Positions 47,601 to 57,540 are shown, counted from the first letter of the stretch. The stretch: 64,000 nucleotides of DNA from Acinetobacter kanungonis (GCF_009939195.1 NZ_JAACKC010000003.1:124001-188000); one strand, 5' to 3'. The notes: generated by a model not told the origin, from the letters alone. Translations and numbers: made by a program.

Positions 47601-48303
47601 GGTTGGTAAAATGCAGCAGGCGGCTTGGCGAATCAGTGTGATTGAGCAGCAACAATTACAGGCACGTTTGCAGCGTTATGCAACAGAGGTCACGCCTGTC
47701 ACGCAGCAGCTCTGGAATATGGACGCAACGATCCAGTTTCAGATTAGCGTTCCCGCGCAATCAACGCAGCAATGGGTCAGTCTGGAAGCTTCTAGCGCGC
47801 GTGCTAAAAGACGGGTGCAACTCTGGTTAGAGTATCTGTTCTGGCTGGCACATGCCAATTTGGGCGATGCAGGGCAGGACTTGGCGCGATTGGTGGTGTT
47901 TAGTGACCAGACCGTATTGTGTAGTGGGGTGACTTCCAATCAGGCACGAGAACATCTTCTTGCATGGTTTCAGATGTGGCAACAAGGACAGATCCAGCCT
48001 GTAGTCTTACCCGCAGCGTTATTGTTTAAGACAGCAGAAAAAGGCAAACAGCTGGATTGGCAGTCGGATGAACAAGGTAGACCGCAGATCAAAGACTGGG
48101 ACAGTTTGCTAAAAGACTGGCAGGATGATGGACGTTTTGCAGGTTTCTCCGTACTGGACAATGAAGCCAGTCAACAGCATCGGGATTGGCAGTTTATTTT
48201 GCAGCAACAAGATGCCACGGCTTTGTTAGCCCAAGCCTGCCAGCAATATGCCTATGACTTATATGCCCCGATTTTTCAGTATCAACAATTGATTAAGGAA
48301 TAA
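44626..48303 (+). CDS. recC: Exodeoxyribonuclease V subunit gamma
   Basis: 1225 residues, normal for RecC, the subunit that splits the duplex and recognises Chi. It starts with IHVIQSQRIDVLLQAMLKTI and AVEAWLTQQLAEQKGISAN, typical RecC N-terminus; a helicase-like but inactive core follows, with NLDSGKFPSRNQHLPFDLMD and EDDQGAFLDALLLAQ conserved. Acts with RecB and RecD in the cytoplasm on double-strand ends. First gene of recC-recB-recD; the stop overlaps the recB start. Confidence 0.96.
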   Translation: MAIHVIQSQRIDVLLQAMLKTIKSQSRNALHVLKTQHFIVPSPAVEAWLTQQLAEQKGISANTQFHHRIRGFQWSAYQWVLDQDKEQVRKANIPRIIIKWRVYQALLAYIQPEHCSLDAEHPLTPIVQRIYASADQLQQGSEKQLKKQRMLYWVAEQVSKLFSHYMEYRGHCQKNCPAHQCSCATNWLQRWGNDQALAIEQMFFQTNTEISAFALNQAHELEAWQRWLWQVVFHQDFMEMQQIDAAFWQTLGSVEAPNTAALKKLPQPLVVFTLLDLPPSQLQFLQRLGQYIDIYLLHYNPSQEYWADSVDPNWKARYDLRVKERFIAKHPQATDEQIQQFFQDFTLHFNAEVRESRHPLLTRFGKQARDHFSLLSGLSSGEDGVWADVFVDEYQPTLLGKVQSDILYLVEPEQHQFALDAQDDSIQVHVCHSSLRQLEVLKEQLIAWLAQGSKEQPRRPSDILVLSPNLKEIEPHIRSVFAPPVREREDAGASSGRISQDSIYLPVKIAGVTQLDAANAWRAVLGRMQLTQGRFRLDDFADWLGLAATQQCYALDMNAVERMLELLEQAGFKRGLDAAHLALSLTEGDCDYRFSFKFALDRLALGIAIPEHTLFADTLSFAEVMPSDFELIAKLIQIYQDLDARRDWLLAHEQQQPKQVEQWLKILMQEVAEFVQAGVEVLATVAQIIKKQERMLTLSNFYEGQDQYGLDQLSLPLAYLLDEIQTTLDAQLDQAEPTGQITFSQLGQIRPIPYRLIVMLNLDSGKFPSRNQHLPFDLMDILKPQLGDRSRLEDDQGAFLDALLLAQQNLWLFYNGFDVNDGEVREPSTALQELIQHLALITQKNEAEETRQNLQGLDVPAQLQSLYQIHPLQPFDVAGFTQPKPTRFQDHWYRVAQQIAAPMGQRQAWQDTSYLATQSDFLSLQSRQWIQDVCFPARLYLKTLGVENLKPEDLPDEVEPLVLDGLGRYAVRHFLQQQGQHTQPELLLDQLPVGKMQQAAWRISVIEQQQLQARLQRYATEVTPVTQQLWNMDATIQFQISVPAQSTQQWVSLEASSARAKRRVQLWLEYLFWLAHANLGDAGQDLARLVVFSDQTVLCSGVTSNQAREHLLAWFQMWQQGQIQPVVLPAALLFKTAEKGKQLDWQSDEQGRPQIKDWDSLLKDWQDDGRFAGFSVLDNEASQQHRDWQFILQQQDATALLAQACQQYAYDLYAPIFQYQQLIKE

Positions 48304-51300
48304 TGCAGATGACCACTTTAACTCTACCTGCTTCAATTTCTTATCATCCCATTGTAGATATGCAATTTAAAGGGCTGCATTGGATTGAGGCTTCCGCAGG
48401 CACAGGCAAGACCTTTACCTTGTCCAGTTTGATGGTGCGGATTTTCTTGGGCGATTATCTGCCGAATCAGGTGATTGCCACGACCTTTACCCGTGCTGCG
48501 GCGGCGGAGCTAAAAGGGCGGATTCGTAGTCGTTTGGTCGATACCTTGCGTTATTTTGAAACCTGCCAAACGCTGACGCAATCCGAACTGCAACAGAAAA
48601 TCGCAGCAGAGTCGGATCCCTTATATCAAAAGCTATTGCAGGATTATGCACCACGCGTGGATTATGCGCGTGAACGGCTGAAATTGGTGATTGATCAGTT
48701 AGATGAACTTTTTGTCGGGACCTTGGATAGCTTTAGTCAGAAGTTGCTGCGTGAATTTGCCTTTGAAAGCGGCAAAATTGAACGCGCAGAAATTACTGAT
48801 GATGCCAAACAATATACTCAGCAACTGATTCATGATGTGCTACGCGAATGGATTCAGCAGCAACCACAAAATATTTTGGACTATCTGCTGTTGAACAAGA
48901 AATTAAAGTCGCAGCAGGCCTATGTAGCCGTAGTGGAAAACAGTCTGAATTTTGCCTCTGCACATTTTCAGGCGGTGGCAGCTCCCGAAGTCGATGTGGA
49001 TGGCTTTAATAAGCAAGTTGAACATTTGTTGGGGCTAGACTGGAGCCGAATTGCTGAATTGGCCGATTACTATGCTGCCGATGGTGCGCATTTTAAATTG
49101 CTGGCAAAAAAATGGCGCGATGACCACAAACTACAGCAACTCTTGACGCTCAAACTTCCTGAATTGTTAGCGGTATTAAAGCAGCAAGGCAGCTATGCCT
49201 TATTTGCCCCTCTATATGCGGAAACCCTGAAAAATCTGAGTGATGCAACGAATAAAGTATTGAATAAATGCCCTGATGAGGTCTTACAAGGCTTTCAACA
49301 GCATGCGCTGATCCGTGAACTCACCGCATTTATGCAAAGTCTGGACAAGCTCAGTTTTGACCTAGACACGCTGGATAGCTATTTGCAATTCTATCTGGCT
49401 TCTCAAGTGAAAAAACGTTTGCCACAAGTCTTGCAGCAAAAAGGTGAAACCACTTTTGCCCAGCAAATTCGTACCTTGGCTGATGCCTTGCAAGATGCGC
49501 AAGGTGCGCGCTTTGCGCGTTTTGTCCAAGCGCGTTATCCCTTAATTTTGGTGGATGAATTTCAGGACACCAATCAGGATCAGGACAATATGTTGGCACG
49601 CATCTGGCGCGATGCAGGGCATTATGCCAAAGGTTGCATGATCATGGTGGGTGATCCGAAACAGGCGATTTATGGCTTCCGTGGCGGCGACATGCTGACC
49701 TATAACAAAGCGCGTGTCGATGTACTGAGTAAGCAAGGTCGCTTATATAGCCTGAAATATAATCACCGCTCTGTGGCTGAACTGGTCACGGTGGTGGATG
49801 CCTTATTCCAGAGACAAATCCGATTTGGTGAAGAGGTTGAATATAGCGTAGTTGAGGCAGGACCACGGCCACATCCAGTTTTGGTCGATGCACACGGTCA
49901 AAATCATCAGCCTTTACGCTGGCTAATGCTGCAAGACAAGAAAGATGAATTTATCCAAGTGGCGTGGAAAATTCGTGATTTGTTGAATCAGGGGATTCAG
50001 CAGCAACTGTATCTGGCGGAAAGTGCAGGCAACCGTGGCATCGATGAAAATGACATTGCGATTTTGTCTAAAAACCATGATGGGCTGGATAAGGTGCAAT
50101 ATGAGCTCGAGCGTTTGGGGATTCGGGTCAATCGACCGTCCAAGCGCAGTGTATTTGATAGCCCGATTGCGCAGGATGTTGCGGCTATTTTGACGGCAAT
50201 TATGCATCCTTTTGATGAAGCCAAGGTCAAGCGGGCTTTGCTGACACGCTTGCTGAATTTTCAACTCAGTCAGTTGATGGAATTGGAGCAACGTCCTGAA
50301 GGCTTAAGCCAGTTTATTGAGGATTTTGATTACATTCGGGAAATGTGGTTTAACACGGGTTTTTTAAGTGCTTGGCAATATGCCTTGAATTTGTTTAAGG
50401 CGTGGTCGAATCTGGTGGCCAGCCAAAGCCGCGACAATGAACGCAGTGTGGTGAATTTACGCCATTTAACCGAATTACTCAGTCAGCACAGTGAGCATTT
50501 TCAGGGACCGCAGGCGCTCTATCACTGGTATCTCAGACAGATTCAAGCGCCAAGTGAGCGTGAGTGGGAGCTGGAACGCAAACTGTCGAGTGAGGCAGGC
50601 GTGCAGTTAATGACCATTCACCAATCCAAAGGTCTAGAATTTAAGATCGTTTTCCTGCTGGGCGCAGATAAAGATTTTCGGGAAATGAATAAGACCCTGA
50701 ATTTCTCCACCCAGCAATTGCCCGATCCTGTGACAGGGCAGCCTGAAATGCAGCGCGTGATTGCAGTGAATGATAAACATCTTTTGGATGACGTGGCGAT
50801 TCAACAGCACAATGCCCGTGCCGAAGCAGAGCAGCATCGGTTGTGGTATGTGGCACTGACCCGGGCCAGTCATCGGGTTTATGCCATGTTGCAAGATCAG
50901 GCGGGGAAGTCGACCACCGGTTTGGCATTCTGGCGTGGGCATGCCGATCAGGTTTTTCAGCACCCACATAGTGCAGATGAAGCGGTATTAAGCGAATGTC
51001 CTATAGCTTTAAAGCGTACACAGGATCAGCAGCTTCCTGAGTTGTATGCGATGGCGTTTCCAACGCAACGTTTTTATCCGCGTGCCAAAACCAGTTTTAG
51101 TGCCTTGGCACAGCATCTGAGTCGGCAGCAAGCACTGGACGCGCTCGCGGTACAGCGTGAACAACTACAAAGTGCCGCGGATGAAATCAATCTGAACGTG
51201 ATGGAGCAACCTGAAGCAATTGCCCAACCGATCAGTTGGATCAAACGTCAATTTCCGATGGGGACACTGGCAGGTAATTTCTTGCATGAAATATTTGAGC

Positions 51301-52019
51301 ATATTGATTTTCAACAGCAACAGGACTGGAAAATCGAAGTGCGTCGCCGTTTTAAAAATGATTATCCAAGTTTGTGGAGCGCCTTGTGCGAGAAATATCA
51401 GCAAGACTTTCAGCAACTGGATGAAGAGCAGTTGCTGCTCTGGATGAGCGAATGGCTGGCGCAGGTGTTGTCGACCCCATTGCATCAACAGTTTTGTCTA
51501 AACCAGTTGAGTGCAGAGTCTCATTTGGCAGAATTTCCATTCTATTTGGCGTTGTCCAATCATGTCTTGGCGATTAAGCGCATACAGGACTTATATGCTG
51601 AATACGGCATTTTCATGCCTGAACTGAATGCTGCCAATTCAGCACGCTATTTAACCGGTTCCATCGATTTGGTCTATTTTGATGGGCAGCGTTACCAAAT
51701 TGCCGACTACAAGAGTAATTTCTTGGGTGCCGATATTGCCGATTACACGCCGTCAAAATTACAGGAAAGCATGTCACACGCCAGTTACTGGTTACAAGCG
51801 GGGCTGTATTTGGTGGCATTACATCGTTATTTACAAGTGCAGTTGGAAGATTACGACATTCAAAAACATTTGGGCGGTGCCAGCTATCTGTATTTGCGTG
51901 GCATGCGTGGCGATGCGCAATATGGGGTCAACTATTGGTGCCCTGATGCAGAATTTATTCTGCGATTGGATGCATTATTGGGCTATTTTGCTGAAGAGCA
52001 TGTTCATAAAAGTGCATAA
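48303..52019 (+). CDS. recB: Exodeoxyribonuclease V subunit beta
   Basis: 1238 residues. SF1A 3'-5' helicase part with Walker A ASAGTGKTFTL, ATTFTRAAAAELKGRIRSRL, VDEFQDTNQDQDNM, GDPKQAIYGFRGGD and TIHQSKGLEFKIVF. The C-terminal nuclease domain (about residues 950-1210) has GSIDLVYFDG and IADYKSN (the D and DYK metal motif). It unwinds and degrades duplex ends until Chi. The ATG overlaps the recC stop (TAATG); a second ATG is two codons later. Confidence 0.97.
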   Translation: MQMTTLTLPASISYHPIVDMQFKGLHWIEASAGTGKTFTLSSLMVRIFLGDYLPNQVIATTFTRAAAAELKGRIRSRLVDTLRYFETCQTLTQSELQQKIAAESDPLYQKLLQDYAPRVDYARERLKLVIDQLDELFVGTLDSFSQKLLREFAFESGKIERAEITDDAKQYTQQLIHDVLREWIQQQPQNILDYLLLNKKLKSQQAYVAVVENSLNFASAHFQAVAAPEVDVDGFNKQVEHLLGLDWSRIAELADYYAADGAHFKLLAKKWRDDHKLQQLLTLKLPELLAVLKQQGSYALFAPLYAETLKNLSDATNKVLNKCPDEVLQGFQQHALIRELTAFMQSLDKLSFDLDTLDSYLQFYLASQVKKRLPQVLQQKGETTFAQQIRTLADALQDAQGARFARFVQARYPLILVDEFQDTNQDQDNMLARIWRDAGHYAKGCMIMVGDPKQAIYGFRGGDMLTYNKARVDVLSKQGRLYSLKYNHRSVAELVTVVDALFQRQIRFGEEVEYSVVEAGPRPHPVLVDAHGQNHQPLRWLMLQDKKDEFIQVAWKIRDLLNQGIQQQLYLAESAGNRGIDENDIAILSKNHDGLDKVQYELERLGIRVNRPSKRSVFDSPIAQDVAAILTAIMHPFDEAKVKRALLTRLLNFQLSQLMELEQRPEGLSQFIEDFDYIREMWFNTGFLSAWQYALNLFKAWSNLVASQSRDNERSVVNLRHLTELLSQHSEHFQGPQALYHWYLRQIQAPSEREWELERKLSSEAGVQLMTIHQSKGLEFKIVFLLGADKDFREMNKTLNFSTQQLPDPVTGQPEMQRVIAVNDKHLLDDVAIQQHNARAEAEQHRLWYVALTRASHRVYAMLQDQAGKSTTGLAFWRGHADQVFQHPHSADEAVLSECPIALKRTQDQQLPELYAMAFPTQRFYPRAKTSFSALAQHLSRQQALDALAVQREQLQSAADEINLNVMEQPEAIAQPISWIKRQFPMGTLAGNFLHEIFEHIDFQQQQDWKIEVRRRFKNDYPSLWSALCEKYQQDFQQLDEEQLLLWMSEWLAQVLSTPLHQQFCLNQLSAESHLAEFPFYLALSNHVLAIKRIQDLYAEYGIFMPELNAANSARYLTGSIDLVYFDGQRYQIADYKSNFLGADIADYTPSKLQESMSHASYWLQAGLYLVALHRYLQVQLEDYDIQKHLGGASYLYLRGMRGDAQYGVNYWCPDAEFILRLDALLGYFAEEHVHKSA

Positions 52020-52081
52020 GTAGCGCTTACTCTGATGTAAAAACAATGAATTAGATTGTGGATAACTTTGAGGATAACTGT

Positions 52082-53830
52082 GTGGAAAACAAGCAGGAAC
52101 AGCCATTGAATGCCGAATGGATCAAGTCGTGGAGCCAATACATTCAGCAGCCTCCTTTTTGTGCAACACCTAATCTACAGGCAGATGCTGTTGTCCAGGC
52201 GGTGTTCGAAGCGATGTTGCAGGGCAATAGTTGTGTGCCTGTTGAGGCAAATGCCCTGCAAAATCTAGGTCACTTGGCAGTCAGTGCGGGAGAAGTGTCG
52301 AGCCGAGTGGCGCCTTTTATTTACGACACGCAGTATTTATATCTTTACCGTTATTGGAAACAGGAAGATAGTTTGGCACGGCATGTAGCACGCTTACAGC
52401 AACAAGCCGTCGCAATGGTTGATCCGCAAGCGTATGCCACTTTGCTGAGTGACCAGCATCAGCAACAGGCACTGCGTATGGTGTGTCAGCAAGCCTTGAA
52501 TATTATTACGGGTGGACCAGGCACAGGCAAAACCTATACCTTGGCACGTATTATTGCAGCATTGAATCAGTCATTACCCAATTTACGCATCGCCATGGCA
52601 GCTCCGACCGGTAAGGCAGCGCAGCGTATGAAAGAAGCCCTGCAAAAAGCCCTGAATGATGAAAACCTGCAAGCTTTGGTCACACCTGCATTAAAGCAAT
52701 TAAATCCGGTTACCCTGCATCGTTTGTTGGGTCTGGGGCATTCCGCACGACCTCGCTATGATGCCACACAGCCTTTACCTTATGATGTGATAGTGGTGGA
52801 TGAAGCGTCTATGCTGGATCTGAATCTCGCCAGCATGTTGTTTGCTGCTGTACCCAATCAGGCGCGACTGATTCTCTTGGGTGATGCCAATCAATTGGCG
52901 TCGGTTGATGTTGGGGCGGTGCTGGCAGATTTGCAACAAGTTCCTGCGTTGCAGAGCAATCGGGTGCATTTACAGACCAGTCGACGTTTTGATGGAGAGG
53001 CTTTGATTGGACAAATGGCTGCATTTATTCAGCAGCCTCCTGAAGTCACTTCTTCTCAAGCTTTACTCGAGCAGTTTCAGCAACAAGTGATTGCTCCGAC
53101 TGAACTTGAAACTGTGCCACTGCTAGCCAATATGCCGAATGTGTTGCAATTGGAGTATTTCGCGGAGGAGGTTCAAGTCACAGAGCCGTATTACGATAAA
53201 CTGATGCTGGGCTATCTGCGTTATATTGAAGCCTTGAAGACCCATTTGAGTGCTGAAGATCCTGAAGCGTCTATTCCGCATGTCATTCAAGTTTTTGATG
53301 ATTATCGTATTCTCACGGCCATTCGCCACGGTGCATTTGGCTTAAAGCAACTCAATCAACAGATGGAGCAGCGCTTACTGCAAGGGCTGAGCCGCTATAC
53401 GGCCAAACAGGGCGACTGGTATGTCGGACGTCCTGTGATGATGACCTACAATGATTACCAGTTGGGACTCTCGAATGGTGATATCGGCATTTGTTTTAAG
53501 CGGCAACGTCAGGGGCAGACACAGTTTGAGGTCTACTTCCCGAGTCTGGAGAAATGGGTGCTGGCAACCCGTTTACCTAAGAACATAGAAACCGCTTTTG
53601 CGTTGACCATTCATAAATCTCAAGGTTCGGAGTTTAGCCATACGGCTGTGGTCTTAGATGCGCAAGCACAAAACTTATTGAGTCAGGAGTTGCTTTATAC
53701 CGCCATTACGCGTGCTAAAACCGTGGTAAGTGTGTTGGCAGATCCTCAAGCATTGATGCAAGCTTTGTCAAAAAGAACCACCCGAGTCAGTGGAGTTTTA
53801 GAAAAAATAAAGGGTATTCTGGATTATTAA
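52082..53830 (+). CDS. recD: Exodeoxyribonuclease V subunit alpha
   Basis: 582 residues from GTG 52082, which has GAGG with an 8-nt spacer. The GTG at 52058 would add eight residues but lacks an SD. It is the 5'-3' SF1B helicase of RecBCD: Walker A GGPGTGKTYTLARI, AAPTGKAAQRM, VVDEASMLDL, LLGDANQLASVDVG, ALTIHKSQGSEFSHT and YTAITRAK. Short spacing after recB (62 nt) places it in the same operon. Confidence 0.94.
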   Translation: MENKQEQPLNAEWIKSWSQYIQQPPFCATPNLQADAVVQAVFEAMLQGNSCVPVEANALQNLGHLAVSAGEVSSRVAPFIYDTQYLYLYRYWKQEDSLARHVARLQQQAVAMVDPQAYATLLSDQHQQQALRMVCQQALNIITGGPGTGKTYTLARIIAALNQSLPNLRIAMAAPTGKAAQRMKEALQKALNDENLQALVTPALKQLNPVTLHRLLGLGHSARPRYDATQPLPYDVIVVDEASMLDLNLASMLFAAVPNQARLILLGDANQLASVDVGAVLADLQQVPALQSNRVHLQTSRRFDGEALIGQMAAFIQQPPEVTSSQALLEQFQQQVIAPTELETVPLLANMPNVLQLEYFAEEVQVTEPYYDKLMLGYLRYIEALKTHLSAEDPEASIPHVIQVFDDYRILTAIRHGAFGLKQLNQQMEQRLLQGLSRYTAKQGDWYVGRPVMMTYNDYQLGLSNGDIGICFKRQRQGQTQFEVYFPSLEKWVLATRLPKNIETAFALTIHKSQGSEFSHTAVVLDAQAQNLLSQELLYTAITRAKTVVSVLADPQALMQALSKRTTRVSGVLEKIKGILDY

Positions 53831-54028
53831 CCTGTACTACATAATGTGTGGTTTTGTACGAAAAAGCTTACATTGATTCGAGATATTTGCGCATAGAGCT
53901 TTGATTCGGTTTCTGAGAAGATGAGTTCACATAAAGAGCACAACACGGAACGTTGAGCCATAATCGCAAAAGGATAATAACAAAGTCGGAATAGGACAGC
54001 GAACTTACAGTGAAGTAGGTGAAAGAGG

Positions 54029-54158
54029 AAACTTACAGCCGCTAAGCCTTGTAGTTTTGGGAGAGACTACAGGGCTTTTTTATTGCTGCGAGTTTTGTAT
54101 GGTTTGCGGCATTCAACTTCTTTAATCCAAATCCACGCCGTTCAGCGGCTGTAAGTTT
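54029..54158. repeat. 15-bp inverted repeat enclosing a terminator
   Basis: AAACTTACAGCCGCT (54029-54043) is the exact reverse complement of AGCGGCTGTAAGTTT (54144-54158). The 100-nt interior starts with the hairpin at 54044-54082. AACTTACAG also occurs at 54002-54010. It is either a large folded RNA or the ends of a small relic element. Confidence 0.65.
54044..54082 (+). terminator. Terminator in the recD-rpsO gap
   Basis: AAGCCTTGTAG pairs with CTACAGGGCTT over 11 bp (one T-G pair), loop of 12 nt, then TTTT. It lies 210 nt after recD, so it may end the recBCD mRNA or a small RNA started in between. Confidence 0.8.
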
Positions 54159-54326
54159 AAACGTACATCGTGTTAGGAAAAATACCTCTAGTCTTCTTTT
54201 TTTATTGTGGCAAAATGTTACACATAAGGACATCTTGGTGGAAACAAGGACTGTTTGCACAATAAGCGCATAATGCGCAAAAATAAGAACAATGATAAAA
54301 ATAAATATAAGAACTACAGCGCAATG

Positions 54327-54357
54327 AAAAAAGCCCAAGCTGAGCTTGGGCTTTTTT
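54327..54357. terminator. Perfect bidirectional terminator
   Basis: AAAAAAGCCCAAGC-TGA-GCTTGGGCTTTTTT, a perfect 14-bp stem with A-run and T-run. No coding gene ends near it on either strand. Confidence 0.9.
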
Positions 54358-54790
54358 CTTTTTGCGATTATTGAGTTGGTGGATTGGCATAAAGTATCAA
54401 AAAGGGACTTGTTTATATTTAGAGGTAATCGGTATTTATTGATGTTTTATGAGAATTAACGCACGGTTTTTAGGGGGGTGTATCTGCTTGTAGGGGATCA
54501 CTCAGCTGCTTTTGATTAGGCTTAAATTTTATTCTGCACTTGCCGCATTAAAACGCTGCTTGATTAAAATGTCGGCTGTGTATTCTGGCTTAAGACAAGC
54601 GGTCTACAGGATTTGCATCTCACTGCATATGACAATGTGGTGCTAAGAGTTAAATGGATGTAAAAATGTGATTTATTATTCATTTTTTATTTTTAAATCC
54701 AAGCCTAAGCAACATTTCATACCAAAGTTGTATGCGAGTGATTGAAAAGAAAAGTTTATTTATTTAGAAAATTTAAATAGTGCGCATATT

Positions 54791-54819
54791 TTGCAATCAG
54801 CACCGTTTTCCCTTAAAAT
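54791..54819 (+). promoter_or_regulatory. Promoter of rpsO
   Basis: TTGCAA, 17-nt spacer, TAAAAT, about 100 nt before the rpsO start. The resulting leader of about 93 nt is long enough for the S15 autoregulatory structure known in other gammaproteobacteria, but I did not fold it. Confidence 0.6.
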
Positions 54820-54918
54820 ATCGCTCTTGCTGTAGTGATGCACGGCAGTCAAATTGGTTTTGAAGAATCAGTTTGATTTGTATCAAATGTAACTTATTAA
54901 GCATCTCGGAGAAATCGA

Positions 54919-55188
54919 ATGGCTTTAACAAACGCAGATCGCGCAGAAATCATCGCTAAATTTGCTCGTGCTGAAAACGACACTGGTTCACCAGAAGTTC
55001 AAGTAGCGCTTTTAACTGCTCAAATCAATGACTTACAAGGTCACTTTAAAGAGCACAAACACGACCACCATAGCCGTCGCGGTCTTATCCGTATGGTTAA
55101 CCAACGTCGTAAGTTACTTGACTACCTAAATGGTAAAGATCACGGCCGTTATGTTGCTTTGATCGGTGCTTTAGGTTTACGTCGTTAA
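54919..55188 (+). CDS. rpsO: 30S ribosomal protein S15
   Basis: 89 residues, the standard size. [28 protein letters not shown] and [20 protein letters not shown] are the S15 signatures. It binds the 16S rRNA central domain early in 30S assembly and represses its own mRNA in E. coli. CGGAG upstream of the ATG. Followed by pnp, the universal rpsO-pnp pair. Confidence 0.98.
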   Translation: MALTNADRAEIIAKFARAENDTGSPEVQVALLTAQINDLQGHFKEHKHDHHSRRGLIRMVNQRRKLLDYLNGKDHGRYVALIGALGLRR

Positions 55189-55278
55189 TTCGATTGAAAC
55201 TTTTATTTTCGGATTATTGCATGTTGAATGCTGTATTGCTGAAAACTAAAGTCTATCTAGCTACGTCTAGATAATGGG

Positions 55279-55303
55279 GAAGGGGCGAATGTTTCGCTCC
55301 TTC
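55279..55303 (+). terminator. Hairpin between rpsO and pnp
   Basis: GAAGGGGCGAA pairs with TTCGCTCCTTC (one G-T pair) around TGT, followed by TTTGTGTTT. It sits where E. coli has the rpsO terminator and the RNase III site of the pnp leader. A weaker stem, TATCTAG/CTAGATA, is just upstream at 55254-55273. Confidence 0.65.
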
Positions 55304-55428
55304 TTTGTGTTTAAAAATGGTGTATCTAGTGAGGTCGGCTTCTAAGCTTTGTCATTTGCGCAAACTTTAGGTTGTGAATGCCAAACCTTAGGGGTCTCCA
55401 CTAGAATAAAATCAGGAAAGAAAAATAT

Positions 55429-57522
55429 ATGTCGATGTTTAATATTGTTCGTAAAGAATTCCAATATGGTCAGTACAATGTAGTACTTGAAACAGGTCGT
55501 GTTGCACGTCAAGCAAATACAGTTTTAATCACCATGGGTGGCGTGACTGTATTGGTTGCAGTTGTGGCTCAACCGACTGCTAAAGCGGGTCAAGACTTCT
55601 TCCCATTGACTGTGAACTACCAAGAAAAACAATATGCAGCGGGTCGTATCCCAGGTGGTTATGGCAAACGTGAAGGCCGTGCTTCAGAAGCTGAAACTTT
55701 AATTTCACGCTTAATTGACCGTCCAATCCGTCCGTTGTTCCCAGAAGGTTATTACAACGAAATTCAAGTTACAGCAACGGTTGTGTCTTCTGACAAAACG
55801 ATGGATGCTGACATTGCTGCAATGCTTGGTACTTCTGCTGCATTGGCAATTGCGGGTACACCGTTCCGTGGTCCAATTGGTGCTGCACGTGTTGGTTTAA
55901 TCAACGGTGAATATGTTCTTAACCCGAACTTTGAACAAATGGCGCAATCTGACCTTGACCTTGTGGTTGCAGGTACAGAATCAGCAGTATTGATGGTTGA
56001 ATCAGAAGCGAAAGAACTTTCAGAAGACCAAATGTTAGGTGCCGTGCTTTTCGGTCATGACGAAATGCAAATTGCTGTACAAGCAATTAAAGAATTTGCT
56101 GCTGCTGCGGGTGCAACAGAGTCTACTTGGACTGCACCAGCGAAAAATGAAGACCTTCGTACTAAATTAAAAGAAGCGTTTGAAGCGAAAATTTCTGAAG
56201 CGTATACCATTGCGGTTAAGCAAGACCGTTATGCAGCATTAGATGCAATCCAAGCAGAAGCGGTTGCACAGTTCGTTCCTGAAAATGACGAAGCGGGTAT
56301 TGCAGATGACTTGAACGAATTGTTCGAAGATTTGAAATACCGCACTGTGCGTGACAACATCTTGTCGGGTAAACCACGTATCGATGGTCGTGACACCAAA
56401 ACTGTACGTGCATTAGACGTACAAGTGGGTGTTTTAGGTCGTGCGCACGGTTCTGCATTGTTCACACGTGGTGAAACTCAGGCGTTGGTAACCACTACTT
56501 TGGGTAATACACGTGATGCCTTGATGGTTGATACCCTTGCAGGGACTAAAACTGACAACTTCATGTTGCACTACAACTTCCCTGCATACTCTGTAGGTGA
56601 AACGGGTCGTGAATCTGGTCCTAAGCGTCGTGAAATCGGTCACGGTCGTTTGGCACGTCGTGGTGTACAAGCGGTTCTTCCAGCAGCTGATCGCTTCCCA
56701 TACGTCATCCGTATCGTATCTGATATTACAGAATCGAACGGTTCATCTTCTATGGCTTCTGTATGTGGTGCTTCATTATCACTTATGGATGCAGGTGTGC
56801 CATTGAAAGCACCAGTTGCGGGCATCGCAATGGGTCTTGTGAAAGAAGGCGAGCGTTTCGCAGTTCTTTCTGACATCTTGGGTGACGAAGACCACCTTGG
56901 CGACATGGACTTTAAAGTAGCTGGTTCTGCCAACGGTATTACTGCACTTCAAATGGACATCAAGATCGAAGGGATTACCGAAGAGATCATGGAAGTTGCG
57001 TTAAACCAAGCGTATGCAGGTCGTATGCACATCCTTAACGCCATGAACCAAGTGATTTCACGTGCACGCCCTGAAATTTCAATGCATGCGCCAACATTCC
57101 AAGTCATCAACATCAACCCAGACAAAATCCGTGACGTGATTGGTAAGGGTGGTGCAACAATCCGTGCCATTACTGAAGAAACTAAAGCAGCGATTGACAT
57201 CGAAGACAACGGTACAGTGCGCGTATTTGGTGAAACTAAAGCGGCTGCACAAGCTGCGATTGCGAAAATCCAAGCGCTGACTGCTGAAGTTGAACCAGGT
57301 ACAATTTACACAGGTAAAGTGATTCGTATCGTTGAATTCGGTGCGTTCGTAAACATCCTTCCAGGTACTGACGGTTTACTTCACATCTCTCAAATTTCAA
57401 ATGAGCGTATTGCCAACGTTGCGGACGTATTATCTGAAGGTCAGGAAGTGAAAGTACAAGTTGCGGATGTTGATAACCGTGGTCGTATTAAATTGACGAT
57501 GAAAGATATTGAGCAAGCATAA
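55429..57522 (+). CDS. pnp: Polyribonucleotide nucleotidyltransferase (PNPase)
   Basis: 697 residues. It degrades RNA 3'-5' by phosphorolysis and is a degradosome component. Two RNase PH domains (about 10-215 and 310-545; the second has [14 protein letters not shown] and [15 protein letters not shown]), separated by a helical domain, then KH ([20 protein letters not shown]) and S1 ([20 protein letters not shown]). Ends with a strong terminator. Confidence 0.98.
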   Translation: MSMFNIVRKEFQYGQYNVVLETGRVARQANTVLITMGGVTVLVAVVAQPTAKAGQDFFPLTVNYQEKQYAAGRIPGGYGKREGRASEAETLISRLIDRPIRPLFPEGYYNEIQVTATVVSSDKTMDADIAAMLGTSAALAIAGTPFRGPIGAARVGLINGEYVLNPNFEQMAQSDLDLVVAGTESAVLMVESEAKELSEDQMLGAVLFGHDEMQIAVQAIKEFAAAAGATESTWTAPAKNEDLRTKLKEAFEAKISEAYTIAVKQDRYAALDAIQAEAVAQFVPENDEAGIADDLNELFEDLKYRTVRDNILSGKPRIDGRDTKTVRALDVQVGVLGRAHGSALFTRGETQALVTTTLGNTRDALMVDTLAGTKTDNFMLHYNFPAYSVGETGRESGPKRREIGHGRLARRGVQAVLPAADRFPYVIRIVSDITESNGSSSMASVCGASLSLMDAGVPLKAPVAGIAMGLVKEGERFAVLSDILGDEDHLGDMDFKVAGSANGITALQMDIKIEGITEEIMEVALNQAYAGRMHILNAMNQVISRARPEISMHAPTFQVININPDKIRDVIGKGGATIRAITEETKAAIDIEDNGTVRVFGETKAAAQAAIAKIQALTAEVEPGTIYTGKVIRIVEFGAFVNILPGTDGLLHISQISNERIANVADVLSEGQEVKVQVADVDNRGRIKLTMKDIEQA

Positions 57523-57540
57523 TCTACTGCGCTTAATCTA

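Larger units (their letters stand above)
53831..54918. other. 1.1-kb gene-free region between recD and rpsO
   Basis: No frame here resembles a protein family. It contains a terminator at 54044, a 15-bp inverted repeat (54029/54144) around it, a second perfect terminator at 54327, and the rpsO promoter at 54791. Two terminators without a coding gene ahead suggest one or two small RNAs read on the + strand, or a decayed gene. Confidence 0.6.

Noticed and set aside
54042..54338. 98-residue minus-strand frame in the recD-rpsO gap
   Set aside because: It covers the 54044 terminator and ends of the inverted repeat, has no SD or family resemblance, and its composition looks random.
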